Assembly: GCF_017084525.1 (NCBI RefSeq)
Contig: NZ_CP070950.1
Coordinates: 3,720,001 to 3,784,000, forward strand
DNA from: Conexibacter sp. SYSU D00693
GTDB lineage: Bacteria; Actinomycetota; Thermoleophilia; Solirubrobacterales; Solirubrobacteraceae
DNA: 64,000 nt
Direction: 5' to 3'
Positions 24,225 through 31,582 of the stretch are shown in pieces. Both the position numbers and the translations under genes were made by a program. The notes under the pieces were generated by a model that was given only the letters and a program-made list of their open reading frames with translations, did not search any database and was not told the origin of the DNA. Numbering within the stretch: the stretch's first letter is position 1; the number at the start of each line of letters is the position of its first letter.

Positions 24225-25708
24225 CAGCGCACCGCCAGCCCGCGGCGGACGGTGTCGGGCTGCCGGAAGGCGTCCTCGGCCCGCGCCCGGCGGAAGTCGA
24301 AGCCGAGCCGCTCGAGGTAGCCGCTCGTCGCCAGCTCCACCAGGTCGTGCTCCTTGGCGCGCGCCGCCGGCCCGTCGGCGTTGCCGGGACACGGCAGCGA
24401 GACGACCGTCGCCGGGTCGGGCAGCGGCGCGGGCTCGAGGCGCGGCTTGCCCTCCCAGTCGAAGGACCGCGCGATGTTGTTCGCGTAGCGGTCGCGCAGC
24501 GTCAGCGGCGGGACGCCGAAGCGGAACTCGATCATCTTCAGGATCGACTCGAAGCCGTAGACCGTGTGCGAGACGTGCCCCTGGCGCGCGTACGGGCTGA
24601 TCGCCACGGTCGGGATGCGGAAGCCCATCTGGCGGAAGTCCTCCATCGGGTCGGCCGACCGGCGCTGGTCGGGGACCTTCGGCGGCGCGACGTGGTCGAA
24701 GAAGCCGCCCCACTCGTCGTAGGTGATGAAGATCGCCGTGCGGGGCCACTGCGGCGAGGCCATCACCGCGTGCACCACGTCGGCCATGAACGCCTGCCCC
24801 GCGCGCACGTCGCCGTGCGGGTGCTCGTCACCGGAGAACCCCGGGCCCTCGCCGGCGCTGGCCGCGAAGAACGGGTCGACGAACGACACCCGCGGCAGCG
24901 TCCCCGCCGCCGCCTGGGCGTAGAACTGCGCGATCGGCCGCGAGCGCGCCAGCCCGGGCAGCCCCCACAGCGCCGCCACCGGGACGTCGACGAAGAAGTA
25001 CTGGTTCGAGACGCCCTTGCGGTCGAGCGCGGCGAAGATCGACGTGTCGGGGAAGCCGAGGCCGTCGGCGCCGAAGGGCAGGTCGTTGTCCATCAGCCCG
25101 TAGGACTGCGCGGCGTGCAGGTACTCGCGGTTGGGCAGCGTCGAGGCCAGCAGCGAGCAGAAGAACCGGTCGTAGGCGGTGTAGGCCTTCGCCGCGTCCT
25201 GGATGAAGCCGAGGTCGCCCTCCTCGTAGTAGGAGATGGCGAACTGGTCGTTGTCGCCCGACCGCAGGAAGCCGTCGCACCGGCCGCCGTTGAGCTGGAC
25301 CAGCCCGCCCTTGCGCGAGTGGTCGGGGTCCGGGTGCCCGCAGCCCTGCCAGTCGGGCGCGAGGCGCGCGGTCCGGTGCGCCCTGCCGTCGGCGTCGACG
25401 TACTCGAGCCCCGCCTGGCGCCCGTCGGCCCCGGGCAGCCAGCCGAGGTAGTGGTCGAAGGAGCGGTTCTCCATCATCAGGACCACGAACGTGTCGACCG
25501 GCATGTTGCGCGGGGAGGGCAGCGGCACCCGGCGCTGGCGGCGCGCCGCCTCGGCGACCAGGACGTCGGGCGCGAGCGTCGTCGCCGCCCCGATGCCGAG
25601 CCCCGCCGCGAGCGCGGTGCGCTGCAGGAACTCCCGCCGGCGCAACGCCTCGTCGGGCGCGGCGTCGGCGAGCCGCTCGTGATGTGCGTCCCCCTCAGGC
25701 CCCCACAT
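24224..25708 (-). CDS. Tat-exported phosphoesterase (phospholipase C / acid phosphatase family)
   Basis: 494 aa. The twin-arginine signal LRRREFLQRTALAAGLGIGA begins at residue ~21. The alkaline-phosphatase-like phosphoesterase domain (PF04185) follows with VVLMMENRSFDHYLGWLPG, the metal and nucleophile region. Later motifs are FITYDEWGGFFDHVAPP and FRIPTVAISPYARQGHVSHTVY. Family members hydrolyse phospholipids or phosphate esters outside the cell, and Tat export fits a cofactor-loaded enzyme. The gene is coupled to the RTX protein gene. The exact substrate (phospholipase C versus phosphatase) is not decided by sequence. Confidence 0.9.
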   Translation of the reverse strand: MWGPEGDAHHERLADAAPDEALRRREFLQRTALAAGLGIGAATTLAPDVLVAEAARRQRRVPLPSPRNMPVDTFVVLMMENRSFDHYLGWLPGADGRQAGLEYVDADGRAHRTARLAPDWQGCGHPDPDHSRKGGLVQLNGGRCDGFLRSGDNDQFAISYYEEGDLGFIQDAAKAYTAYDRFFCSLLASTLPNREYLHAAQSYGLMDNDLPFGADGLGFPDTSIFAALDRKGVSNQYFFVDVPVAALWGLPGLARSRPIAQFYAQAAAGTLPRVSFVDPFFAASAGEGPGFSGDEHPHGDVRAGQAFMADVVHAVMASPQWPRTAIFITYDEWGGFFDHVAPPKVPDQRRSADPMEDFRQMGFRIPTVAISPYARQGHVSHTVYGFESILKMIEFRFGVPPLTLRDRYANNIARSFDWEGKPRLEPAPLPDPATVVSLPCPGNADGPAARAKEHDLVELATSGYLERLGFDFRRARAEDAFRQPDTVRRGLAVR

Positions 25709-25823
25709 GCCGACGACGCTATCCGGGCACCACGCACGCGTGCGACCGTCGCGTGAACGCGCCAGGACGCCGATGGACCGCAAAGCGGCGAAGTGGCAGG
25801 GGTACGCTCCCTGAGCGCCAGTC

Positions 25824-26522
25824 ATGGCTGACCGCGCCCGCATCCTCGTGGTGGACGACTCGGAGGTCGTCCGGTCCGTCGTCCGCCTCGTCCTCGAGCG
25901 CGGAGGCTTCGACGTGCGGGAGGCCACCGACGGCCGCGAGGCGATGAAGGTCGTCTTCGCCGAGCGCGTCGACGCCGTGCTGCTCGACGTCGAGATGCCC
26001 GAGCTCGACGGCTGGGCGACGCTCGAGCGCATCCGCGAGGTCACGGCGCTCCCCGTGTGCATGCTCACCGCGCAGGACGCCGAGCTCGCGAAGGTCCGGG
26101 GCCTGCGCGGCGGCGCCGACGACTACCTCGTCAAGCCCTTCGGCAACCAGGAGCTCCTCGCGCGCGTCGAGGCGCTCGTGCGCCGCGGCAAGCTCGCCGG
26201 CTCCGAGGGCGACACGACGGGCGGCGTCGCCGACCGCTACGACGACGGCGTGCTCGTCGTCGACCACGACCAGCGCCTGGTCCGCGTGCGCGACCAGGAG
26301 GTCCCCGTGACGCCGTCGGAGTTCGCGCTGCTGGCGGCGTTCGTGCGCAACCCGGGCGTCGTCCTGAGCCCGGACCGCCTGGCCGAGCTGGCCTTCGGCG
26401 TCCCCGAGGCGGCCGACAACCAGGTCAAGCTCTACGTGTCGCGCCTGCGTCGCAAGCTCGGCTCCGAGGTCGAGATCGAGACGCTGCGCGGCTTCGGCTA
26501 CCGCCTGAGCGCGACGCGCTGA
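25824..26522 (+). CDS. OmpR/PhoB-type response regulator
   Basis: 232 aa. The receiver domain has the acidic pair DDSE near residues 11-12, phosphoacceptor Asp55 (AVLLDVEMPELDGW), Thr in VCMLTAQ, and Lys in DDYLVKPFG. A winged-helix DNA-binding domain of OmpR type follows (VPVTPSEFALLAAFVRNPG, NQVKLYVSRLRRKLG, ETLRGFGYRLS). A -10-like TACGCT at 25802-25807 would start transcription about 10 bp ahead of the ATG. It is convergent (1-bp gap) with a histidine-kinase-like gene that lacks its ATPase domain, so its cognate kinase may be elsewhere. Confidence 0.92.
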   Translation: MADRARILVVDDSEVVRSVVRLVLERGGFDVREATDGREAMKVVFAERVDAVLLDVEMPELDGWATLERIREVTALPVCMLTAQDAELAKVRGLRGGADDYLVKPFGNQELLARVEALVRRGKLAGSEGDTTGGVADRYDDGVLVVDHDQRLVRVRDQEVPVTPSEFALLAAFVRNPGVVLSPDRLAELAFGVPEAADNQVKLYVSRLRRKLGSEVEIETLRGFGYRLSATR

Positions 26523-26523
26523 G

Positions 26524-27276
26524 CTAGCGGTCGGTCAGTCCGAGGCGCCGGCGGATCGCCGCCTCGGCGCCCGCGGCGTCGCGCCGCAGCGCGTCGAGCA
26601 GCGCGTCGCCGCTGCGCTGGAGGCCGATGGCGTTGGCGAGGATCGCCTCGACCGACGCGCGGGCGCCCGACGACATGCCGTCGGGGTCGTCGAGCAGGAG
26701 CTCGGCGTGCGCGCGGATCGCCGTGAGCGGCGTGCGCAGCTCGTGCGCGGTGGCCTCGAGCAGCCGGGCCTGGAGGTCGGCGAGCTCGTCCGCGCGGGCC
26801 CGGCCGGCGTCGCCGCCGGCGGCCGTGGCCAGCTCGGCCTCGGCCCATGCGGCCAGGTCGTCGAGCGCGGCGGACGTCGAGCGGCCGAAGACGTGCGGCG
26901 CGACGTCGAGCACGCAGAGCGTCCCGAGCAGCTCGCCGCCCGGGGCCGAGAGCGGCCGTCCGGCGTACGCGCGCAGACCGCCGCCGGCCATGGCCGACCA
27001 GCGCGCGTCGGCGTCGAGGTCGTCGACCACGAGGAGCTCCTCGCGCTCGATCGCCACCGCGCACAGCGACCGGGCGACGTCCAGCTCCCGGGGCACGGCG
27101 CCGACGACGGCGGGGTGCCACTGCGACGCCTCGCCGACGAGGCTCACGAGCGCCATGGGCGCGTCCGCCGCCGCGGCCGCGCGGCGCACCACCGGGCCGA
27201 GGCGGGTGCTGGCGTCCCGGCCGACCAGGCCGGTCGCGGCGACGGCGCGCAGGCGGGCGGGGTCGTCGAGCCTCAT
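26524..27276 (-). CDS. GAF-domain sensor with histidine-kinase phosphoacceptor helix but no ATPase domain
   Basis: 250 aa. A GAF domain (~15-165) includes MALVSLVGEASQWHPAV, LCAVAIEREELLVVDDL and AYAGRPLSAPGGELLGTLCVLD. A HisKA dimerisation helix follows with the H-box EATAHELRTPLTAIRAHAELLL. The protein ends about 50 residues later, at RRRLGLTDR. No N, D/F or G boxes of an ATP-binding domain follow, and none is encoded downstream before the convergent regulator. ATG 27276 overlaps the stop of the preceding small gene by four bases. This makes it the last gene of the calY-sipW operon. It may be a phosphotransfer or sensory protein fed by another kinase. Confidence 0.8.
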   Translation of the reverse strand: MRLDDPARLRAVAATGLVGRDASTRLGPVVRRAAAAADAPMALVSLVGEASQWHPAVVGAVPRELDVARSLCAVAIEREELLVVDDLDADARWSAMAGGGLRAYAGRPLSAPGGELLGTLCVLDVAPHVFGRSTSAALDDLAAWAEAELATAAGGDAGRARADELADLQARLLEATAHELRTPLTAIRAHAELLLDDPDGMSSGARASVEAILANAIGLQRSGDALLDALRRDAAGAEAAIRRRLGLTDR

Positions 27277-27461
27277 CGGTCGCTCCACGTTCCCGGAGTG
27301 GTGGGGGGAGGCGACACGCTCTGCGACGGACGGACGGGCTGGTGGGGTCCACCGGGGGTCCCGTGGGTCGGGCCGTACCAGGCCGCCGCCGCGACCGCGG
27401 TCGCCCAGGCGGCCACCGCGACCGCACGGGCACGGGTGCGGCGGGCGGCGCGTGCGGCCAT
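27273..27461 (-). CDS. Small single-pass membrane protein, 62 aa
   Basis: [30 protein letters not shown]: a strongly basic start, one hydrophobic segment (~13-29), then a Pro/Gly/Thr-rich tail predicted outside. Its ATG overlaps the stop of the upstream Ig-repeat gene and its stop overlaps the ATG of the kinase-like gene, each by four bases. This tight coupling on both sides is the main evidence that it is real. No family is recognised. It may be a signalling or assembly accessory for the surface operon. Confidence 0.62.
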   Translation of the reverse strand: MAARAARRTRARAVAVAAWATAVAAAAWYGPTHGTPGGPHQPVRPSQSVSPPPTTPGTWSDR

Positions 27462-28963
27462 CAGAAGTCGACGTCCGCGGTGCCCGACTCGGTGACCGGG
27501 CTGGTCGACGAGGCGTTGCCGGCGAGGTCGAGCGCCGCCGACGACGGCGTCCACGCCATCGTCGCGGTCGAGGCGGTGCGCAGCCCGCCGCCGGAGGCGG
27601 CCCCCAGCGTCACGGTCACCGTGGTCTGGCCGCCGGCGACGGCCGCCGTGGCGGTCGCGGCGAACGTGACGGTGCGCATCGAGCGGATGTAGTTGCCCTT
27701 CAGGTCGACCGACCCGAGGCCCGTCGCGGCGCCGCTGCCCGTCAGGAGCTGGAGCGTGTCGCTGGCGCCCAGGCCGATGAGGCCGCTGTCGCGCAGGCGG
27801 ACCTGGAGGGTCGCGGTGCCGGTGCCGTCCCAGCCCGGGACGAGCGTCGACGGGCGCATCTGGTCCGACCAGGTCAGCCGGAGCTGGTCGCCGGTCTCGA
27901 GCCGGCCACGCGTGCCGCCGGTCCGGTTCGTGGCCTGGACGTCGACGCCGCGCACCAGGGTGTTGTCGACGCGCGTGGAGATCGTCGCCGAGGCGACGCT
28001 CGCGCCGGAGCCGGTCACGAGGACGGCGCGCAGGTCGTAGGCGCCGTCGGCCAGGCCGGTGGTCGCCCACGAGCAGCCGTAGGGGGCGGTCGTGTCGGCG
28101 CAGATCGTGGTCCAGGTGCTGGAACCCGAGGGCGCGCGCTGGATGGTCACCGACGTGACGCCGCTGCCCGAGGAGGCGTTGGCGCTCAACGCGACGGTGC
28201 CGCGGACGAAGCTGCCGGGGTCGTCGAGGGAGACCGACGGCTTGGTGTTGTCGACGCGGCGGCCGGCCACCGTCGCCGAGGTGCGCGTGTTGCCGGCCTC
28301 GTCGGTGGCGATCGCCCGCAGGTCGTAGAGGCCGTCGGCCATGGTCGTCGTGTCCAGGCGGCAGCTGAACGGCGCGGTGTCGTCGGTGCACACGTCGGTC
28401 CAGGTGGTCGACCCGGCCGGCGCGCGCTGGAGCCGGACGGTCGCGATGCCCGAGCCGTCGTCCGTCGCGGACATGCCGACGGTGACGACGCCCGCGATCG
28501 GCGAGCCGGGGTCCGTGACCGAGACGGAGGCCGGCGCGGTGTTGTCGACGTCGACGGTGACCTCCTCCGACGTGCCGGTCAGGCCGACCTTGTCGGTGGC
28601 GACGGTGCGCAGGTCGTAGGCGTCCTCGGTCAGACCGGCGGTGCTCCACGCGCACGTGTAGGGCGCCGTGGCGTCGGTGCAGATGGTGGTCCAGACGCCG
28701 CTGTCGGCCAGCGCGCGCTCGAAGCGCACGGAGGCGACGCCGCTGCCGCCGAGGTCGTCGGCGATCGCGGTCAGCGTGACGGTGCCGCGCACCGCCGGGC
28801 CGGGGGACAGCAGCGTCGTCGACGGGGCGACCCAGTCGCTGACCGCGGTGAAGGTCGAGCCCGGGTTGGCCGAGCGCGAGGTGAAGGCCGCACCCGACGG
28901 CAGCGCGAGCCCGGCGACGAGGCCGAGCAGCGCGAGGGCGAGGAGGGCGCGGCGGACGGTCAC
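27461..28963 (-). CDS. Secreted Ig-like repeat protein with SipW/camelysin-type N-terminus
   Basis: 500 aa. The signal region LLALALLGLVAGLALPSGA is followed by AFTSRSANPGSTFTAVSDW, the pattern seen at the N-terminus of SipW-processed TasA/camelysin proteins. Three to four tandem Ig-like modules follow, each with GSGVASVRFERALADSG-like and WTTICTDATAPYTC-like strands, then YDLRAVATD. A ~150-residue C-terminal beta domain ends the chain (SDQMRPSTLVPGWDGTGTAT). Cys pairs within each repeat suggest disulfides. It overlaps both neighbours by four bases. A surface or matrix protein processed by the adjacent peptidase is the best reading. Confidence 0.8.
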   Translation of the reverse strand: MTVRRALLALALLGLVAGLALPSGAAFTSRSANPGSTFTAVSDWVAPSTTLLSPGPAVRGTVTLTAIADDLGGSGVASVRFERALADSGVWTTICTDATAPYTCAWSTAGLTEDAYDLRTVATDKVGLTGTSEEVTVDVDNTAPASVSVTDPGSPIAGVVTVGMSATDDGSGIATVRLQRAPAGSTTWTDVCTDDTAPFSCRLDTTTMADGLYDLRAIATDEAGNTRTSATVAGRRVDNTKPSVSLDDPGSFVRGTVALSANASSGSGVTSVTIQRAPSGSSTWTTICADTTAPYGCSWATTGLADGAYDLRAVLVTGSGASVASATISTRVDNTLVRGVDVQATNRTGGTRGRLETGDQLRLTWSDQMRPSTLVPGWDGTGTATLQVRLRDSGLIGLGASDTLQLLTGSGAATGLGSVDLKGNYIRSMRTVTFAATATAAVAGGQTTVTVTLGAASGGGLRTASTATMAWTPSSAALDLAGNASSTSPVTESGTADVDF

Positions 28964-29565
28964 TGGGCGGCGGCGGGCGTCGGTGCGGCGGTGCGTGCGG
29001 CGGCGGCCTCACGGCGCGCGTCGCGCAGCAGGCGACCGACGGTGAAGAGGGCGAGGAGGACGGCGGGGAGGCCGATCAGCACCATGCGCACGTCGCGACG
29101 ACCGAGGGCGGAGATCGCGTACCCGAGGTGGCCGACGCCGAAGCTGACGCGGGCCTGGGTGGGCTCGTCGAGGACGAACTTCCACGGGTCGGCCGTCGGG
29201 TTGGCGTCGCCCTTGGTCTGGAAGGCGCGGTGGCCGCGGCCGTCGTCGCCCATCCACGTGATGCGGTGGGTGACGAGCTCCTGCGGCGAGGCGCCGGCGG
29301 GCGGCGCGTAGGTGATGACGTCGCCGACGCGCAGGTCCTCGGTGGGGACCTCCTTGGCGTAGACGATCGAGCCGGTGTCGTAGGTCCCGGTCATCGAGCC
29401 GGACACCAGGACGTAGCGCTGGTAGCCCAGGGCGGCGGGCACGAGCATCACGAGGGCCACGACGGCGACGGCCGCGAGCAGGGCCGAGCCGACGAACGAA
29501 CGTGCGGCGCGGCGCCGGCGGTCGCGGCGGGCGGGGGCGGTGATGGCGAATCCGGTGCTGGGCAT
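28960..29565 (-). CDS. sipW: SipW-like signal peptidase I (Ser/His type)
   Basis: 201 aa. An N-terminal transmembrane helix (~26-47) is followed by LVSGSMTGTYDTGS, with nucleophile Ser57. The general base position is His100 in LVTHRI, as in the ER/archaeal-type SipW enzymes, instead of the Lys of ordinary bacterial LepB. VGDVITY and HRAFQTKGDANPTAD are conserved box D/E segments. A second hydrophobic helix lies near the C-terminus (~160-178). It lies between a camelysin-like gene and an Ig-repeat gene with a similar N-terminus, which are its probable substrates. Confidence 0.85.
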   Translation of the reverse strand: MPSTGFAITAPARRDRRRRAARSFVGSALLAAVAVVALVMLVPAALGYQRYVLVSGSMTGTYDTGSIVYAKEVPTEDLRVGDVITYAPPAGASPQELVTHRITWMGDDGRGHRAFQTKGDANPTADPWKFVLDEPTQARVSFGVGHLGYAISALGRRDVRMVLIGLPAVLLALFTVGRLLRDARREAAAARTAAPTPAAAQ

Positions 29566-29634
29566 GGTCTCTCACCACCTCGAGCCCGGACGGCGGCGGC
29601 CGTCCGGGCGGGGAGGTGCGGAGCGGGAGCGGTG

Positions 29635-30159
29635 CTACGAGGTGGCGGTCTCGTCCCAGACGAAGTCGGCCGTGGCGGACTTGCCCTGGTCGGCGTTCGG
29701 GGCGGCCTGCGCGAGCGTCACCGTGAAGCGGTACGTGTGGGCCTCGTTCGGCGCGAAGGAGCCGAGGGTCTTGGCGCCCAGGCCGCCGAGGTCGCCGTTG
29801 TAGACGGTCGTGGCGGTGCTGGTGCTGACGTCCTCGACCTTGACGTTCAGCGAGCCCGCGGTGAAGCCGTTGGTGGCGTTCGTCTCGCTGAGCTTGAAGT
29901 CGCCGGCCAGCGTGCCCGTGTTCTTGATCGTGACCTCGCCGGTCTTGACGTCGCCCGGCTTCATGTTGGCGCCCGTGACGATGGCGACGCCGTTCTTGGA
30001 GTTGCTCTGGAGGAGCGTGCCCGAGGTGAAGGTGTTGGTCGGGTTGGCGGTCTGCGACGTGAAGGAGGCGCCCGAGCCGACCGCGACGCCGCCGGCGGCG
30101 AGGAGCGTGAGGAGGGCGGCGAGGAGGCGCTTGGGGTTCGAGAGGAGGGCGGAGGTCAT
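29635..30159 (-). CDS. TasA/CalY-family (camelysin-like) SipW-dependent secreted protein
   Basis: 174 aa. The basic start and hydrophobic segment LLAALLTLLAAGGVAVGSGA lead into SFTSQTANPTNTFTSGTL, matching the consensus at SipW cleavage sites. The mature part is a beta-sandwich with GDVKTGEVTIKNTGTLAGDFKL, as in TasA and camelysin fibre proteins. It is the promoter-proximal gene of an operon with a SipW-type peptidase, the set-up used for biofilm matrix fibres in Bacillus. Whether fibres form in this organism is inference. The ~130 bp upstream, shared with the enoyl-CoA hydratase promoter, shows no riboswitch I recognise. Confidence 0.83.
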   Translation of the reverse strand: MTSALLSNPKRLLAALLTLLAAGGVAVGSGASFTSQTANPTNTFTSGTLLQSNSKNGVAIVTGANMKPGDVKTGEVTIKNTGTLAGDFKLSETNATNGFTAGSLNVKVEDVSTSTATTVYNGDLGGLGAKTLGSFAPNEAHTYRFTVTLAQAAPNADQGKSATADFVWDETATS

Positions 30160-30287
30160 GGTGATCAGGTGGCTTTCTCTTGGAGGGATCTGGTGCTGCT
30201 CTGCTTCGGTGGTGGAAGCTTCGGCCCGGCGGGTGTCAGCGCCGGATCGCCTCCGTGTCGGTCCGGTATCAGCGAGGATCCGCCGCG

Positions 30288-31043
30288 ATGAGCCCCACGG
30301 AGGTCCGCCTCGAGGTCGCCGACGGCGTCGCGACCCTCACCCTCGACGCGCCCCAGCGGCGCAACGCGCTGACGCCCGAGATGGCGCGCGAGCTCGTCGC
30401 CGCCTGCGATCGCATCGACGCCGATCCGGCCGTCGGCGCCGTCGTCGTCCGCGGCGAGGGCGGGTACTTCTGCGCGGGCGGCGACCGCGCGACGCTCGCG
30501 GCCGCCGGCGAGGATCCCGCCGACCCCCAGGCCTTCGCGGGGCTCAGCGACGTCTACTCGGCGTTCGTGCGCGTGGGCGAGCTCGAGCCGCCGACGATCG
30601 CCGCGGTCCAGGGCGGCGCGGTCGGCGCGGGCATGAACCTCCTGCTGGCCACCGACGTGCGCGTCGTCGCCCGCGACGCCAGGCTCGCCTCCGGCTTCCT
30701 GCCGATCCACCTGCACCACGGCGGCGGTCACGGGGCGCTGATGGGCCGCCTCGGTGGGCGCGAGACGGTCAACGCGATGGTCCTCTTCGGCGAGCGCATC
30801 GACGGCGCGAAGGCGGTCGAGCTCGGCCTGGCATGGGCCGCCGTCGACCCGGATGCCGTCGACGAGGAGGCGCGCCGCCTGGCCGCGGTGCCCGCCGCCG
30901 ACCCCGAGCTGGCCCGGCGCACCGCGCGCTCCGTGCGCCTCGTGGCCGGCCCGCCGGCGCTGCCGTGGTCGGCGGCGCTCGAGCTCGAGCGCCCGGCGCA
31001 GATGTGGTCCATGCGCCGCAAGGCGCTGAATTCACCGTCCTGA
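30288..31043 (+). CDS. Enoyl-CoA hydratase/isomerase family protein, 3' end altered by insertion
   Basis: 251 aa crotonase-fold protein: VADGVATLTLDAPQRRNALTPEM, GGYFCAGGDRATLA (oxyanion hole) and AAVQGGAVGAGMNLLLATDVRV. Its end is MWSMRRKALNSPS. The codons for MWSMRRKA lie in a 26-bp sequence repeated exactly at 33702-33727, where the frame continues to AAG and stops (33733-33735), directly ahead of the serine hydrolase gene. The inserted DNA has therefore replaced the last codons (AAG) with LNSPS while keeping the enzyme intact. The active-site Glu pair is not obvious (the second position reads LHHGGGHG), so it may be a non-hydratase crotonase. ATG 30288 follows a -10-like TATCAG. Confidence 0.87.
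   Translation: MSPTEVRLEVADGVATLTLDAPQRRNALTPEMARELVAACDRIDADPAVGAVVVRGEGGYFCAGGDRATLAAAGEDPADPQAFAGLSDVYSAFVRVGELEPPTIAAVQGGAVGAGMNLLLATDVRVVARDARLASGFLPIHLHHGGGHGALMGRLGGRETVNAMVLFGERIDGAKAVELGLAWAAVDPDAVDEEARRLAAVPAADPELARRTARSVRLVAGPPALPWSAALELERPAQMWSMRRKALNSPS
31000..31025 (+). repeat. Left 26-bp direct repeat (attL-like)
   Basis: A 26-bp sequence running from AGATGTGGTCC to CGCAAGGCG, identical to 33702-33727. It lies inside the enoyl-CoA hydratase coding region and encodes MWSMRRKA in that frame. The bases just outside differ between the copies (C versus G before, CTG versus GCG after), so the identity is exactly delimited. Confidence 0.85.
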
Positions 31044-31174
31044 AGCCAAATCTGGCAGTTGCGCGCCAGCTCGAGCGCCAGGCGCGCAAGGCGAAGAGCT
31101 GCCGACCCTCGTGCAAACCTGGCGACTAGCCGGCCGAGTGTGGTGTCATACCGCGCCGGTCTACGGGCCGATAA

Positions 31175-31582
31175 ATGCTCAGGATGTCCGTGACCTGTCC
31201 CCCGTACCAACCGCATCCGCCGCATCGCGACCGGTCAGCCGGCAAGTCGCAGTGGACGATCCCCGAGGCCGCGGAGACAGTCGTCTTCGAGAGAGCGTGG
31301 GACAACGGTTGGGTCGCCGGCGCCGTGGGCTGGGGCATCTACGCCGAGGACGGCGAGATCGCTTTGGACCTGGGGATATCGGATGACGGGGAACGCAGCC
31401 TGTGGTGGGCCAAGTTCGTGGGGAAGACGGACCCGTGGCACGGCTACCCGGCCGACCTTGTCCGCCGGCAGGAGCATGATGCCCCCGCCGTCTCCGTTGC
31501 CCGCGCCTGGCACGAGGCTGGGCACATTGACAAGGTGGCGCTCAGCCGGATCATCAGGAAGCAGCCGTGCCGCCCGAGCTGA
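31175..31582 (+). CDS. Hypothetical protein of the integrated element, 135 aa
   Basis: ATG 31175 or ATG 31184 (in frame, preceded by CAGG). It is rich in Trp: AGKSQWTIPEAAETVVF, ERAWDNGWVAGAVGWGIYAED, ERSLWWAKFVGKTDPWHGYPADLVRR. The pattern of strands with a conserved-looking DPWHGYP and a C-terminal helix (VARAWHEAGHIDKVALSRII) suggests a compact soluble domain. The product has no signal or membrane segment. Lower GC and T/A-ending codons set it apart from the chromosome. It overlaps the next gene by 16 bp, so the two are coupled. I do not recognise the family; a role in host defence or element maintenance is possible but unsupported. Confidence 0.65.
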   Translation: MLRMSVTCPPYQPHPPHRDRSAGKSQWTIPEAAETVVFERAWDNGWVAGAVGWGIYAEDGEIALDLGISDDGERSLWWAKFVGKTDPWHGYPADLVRRQEHDAPAVSVARAWHEAGHIDKVALSRIIRKQPCRPS

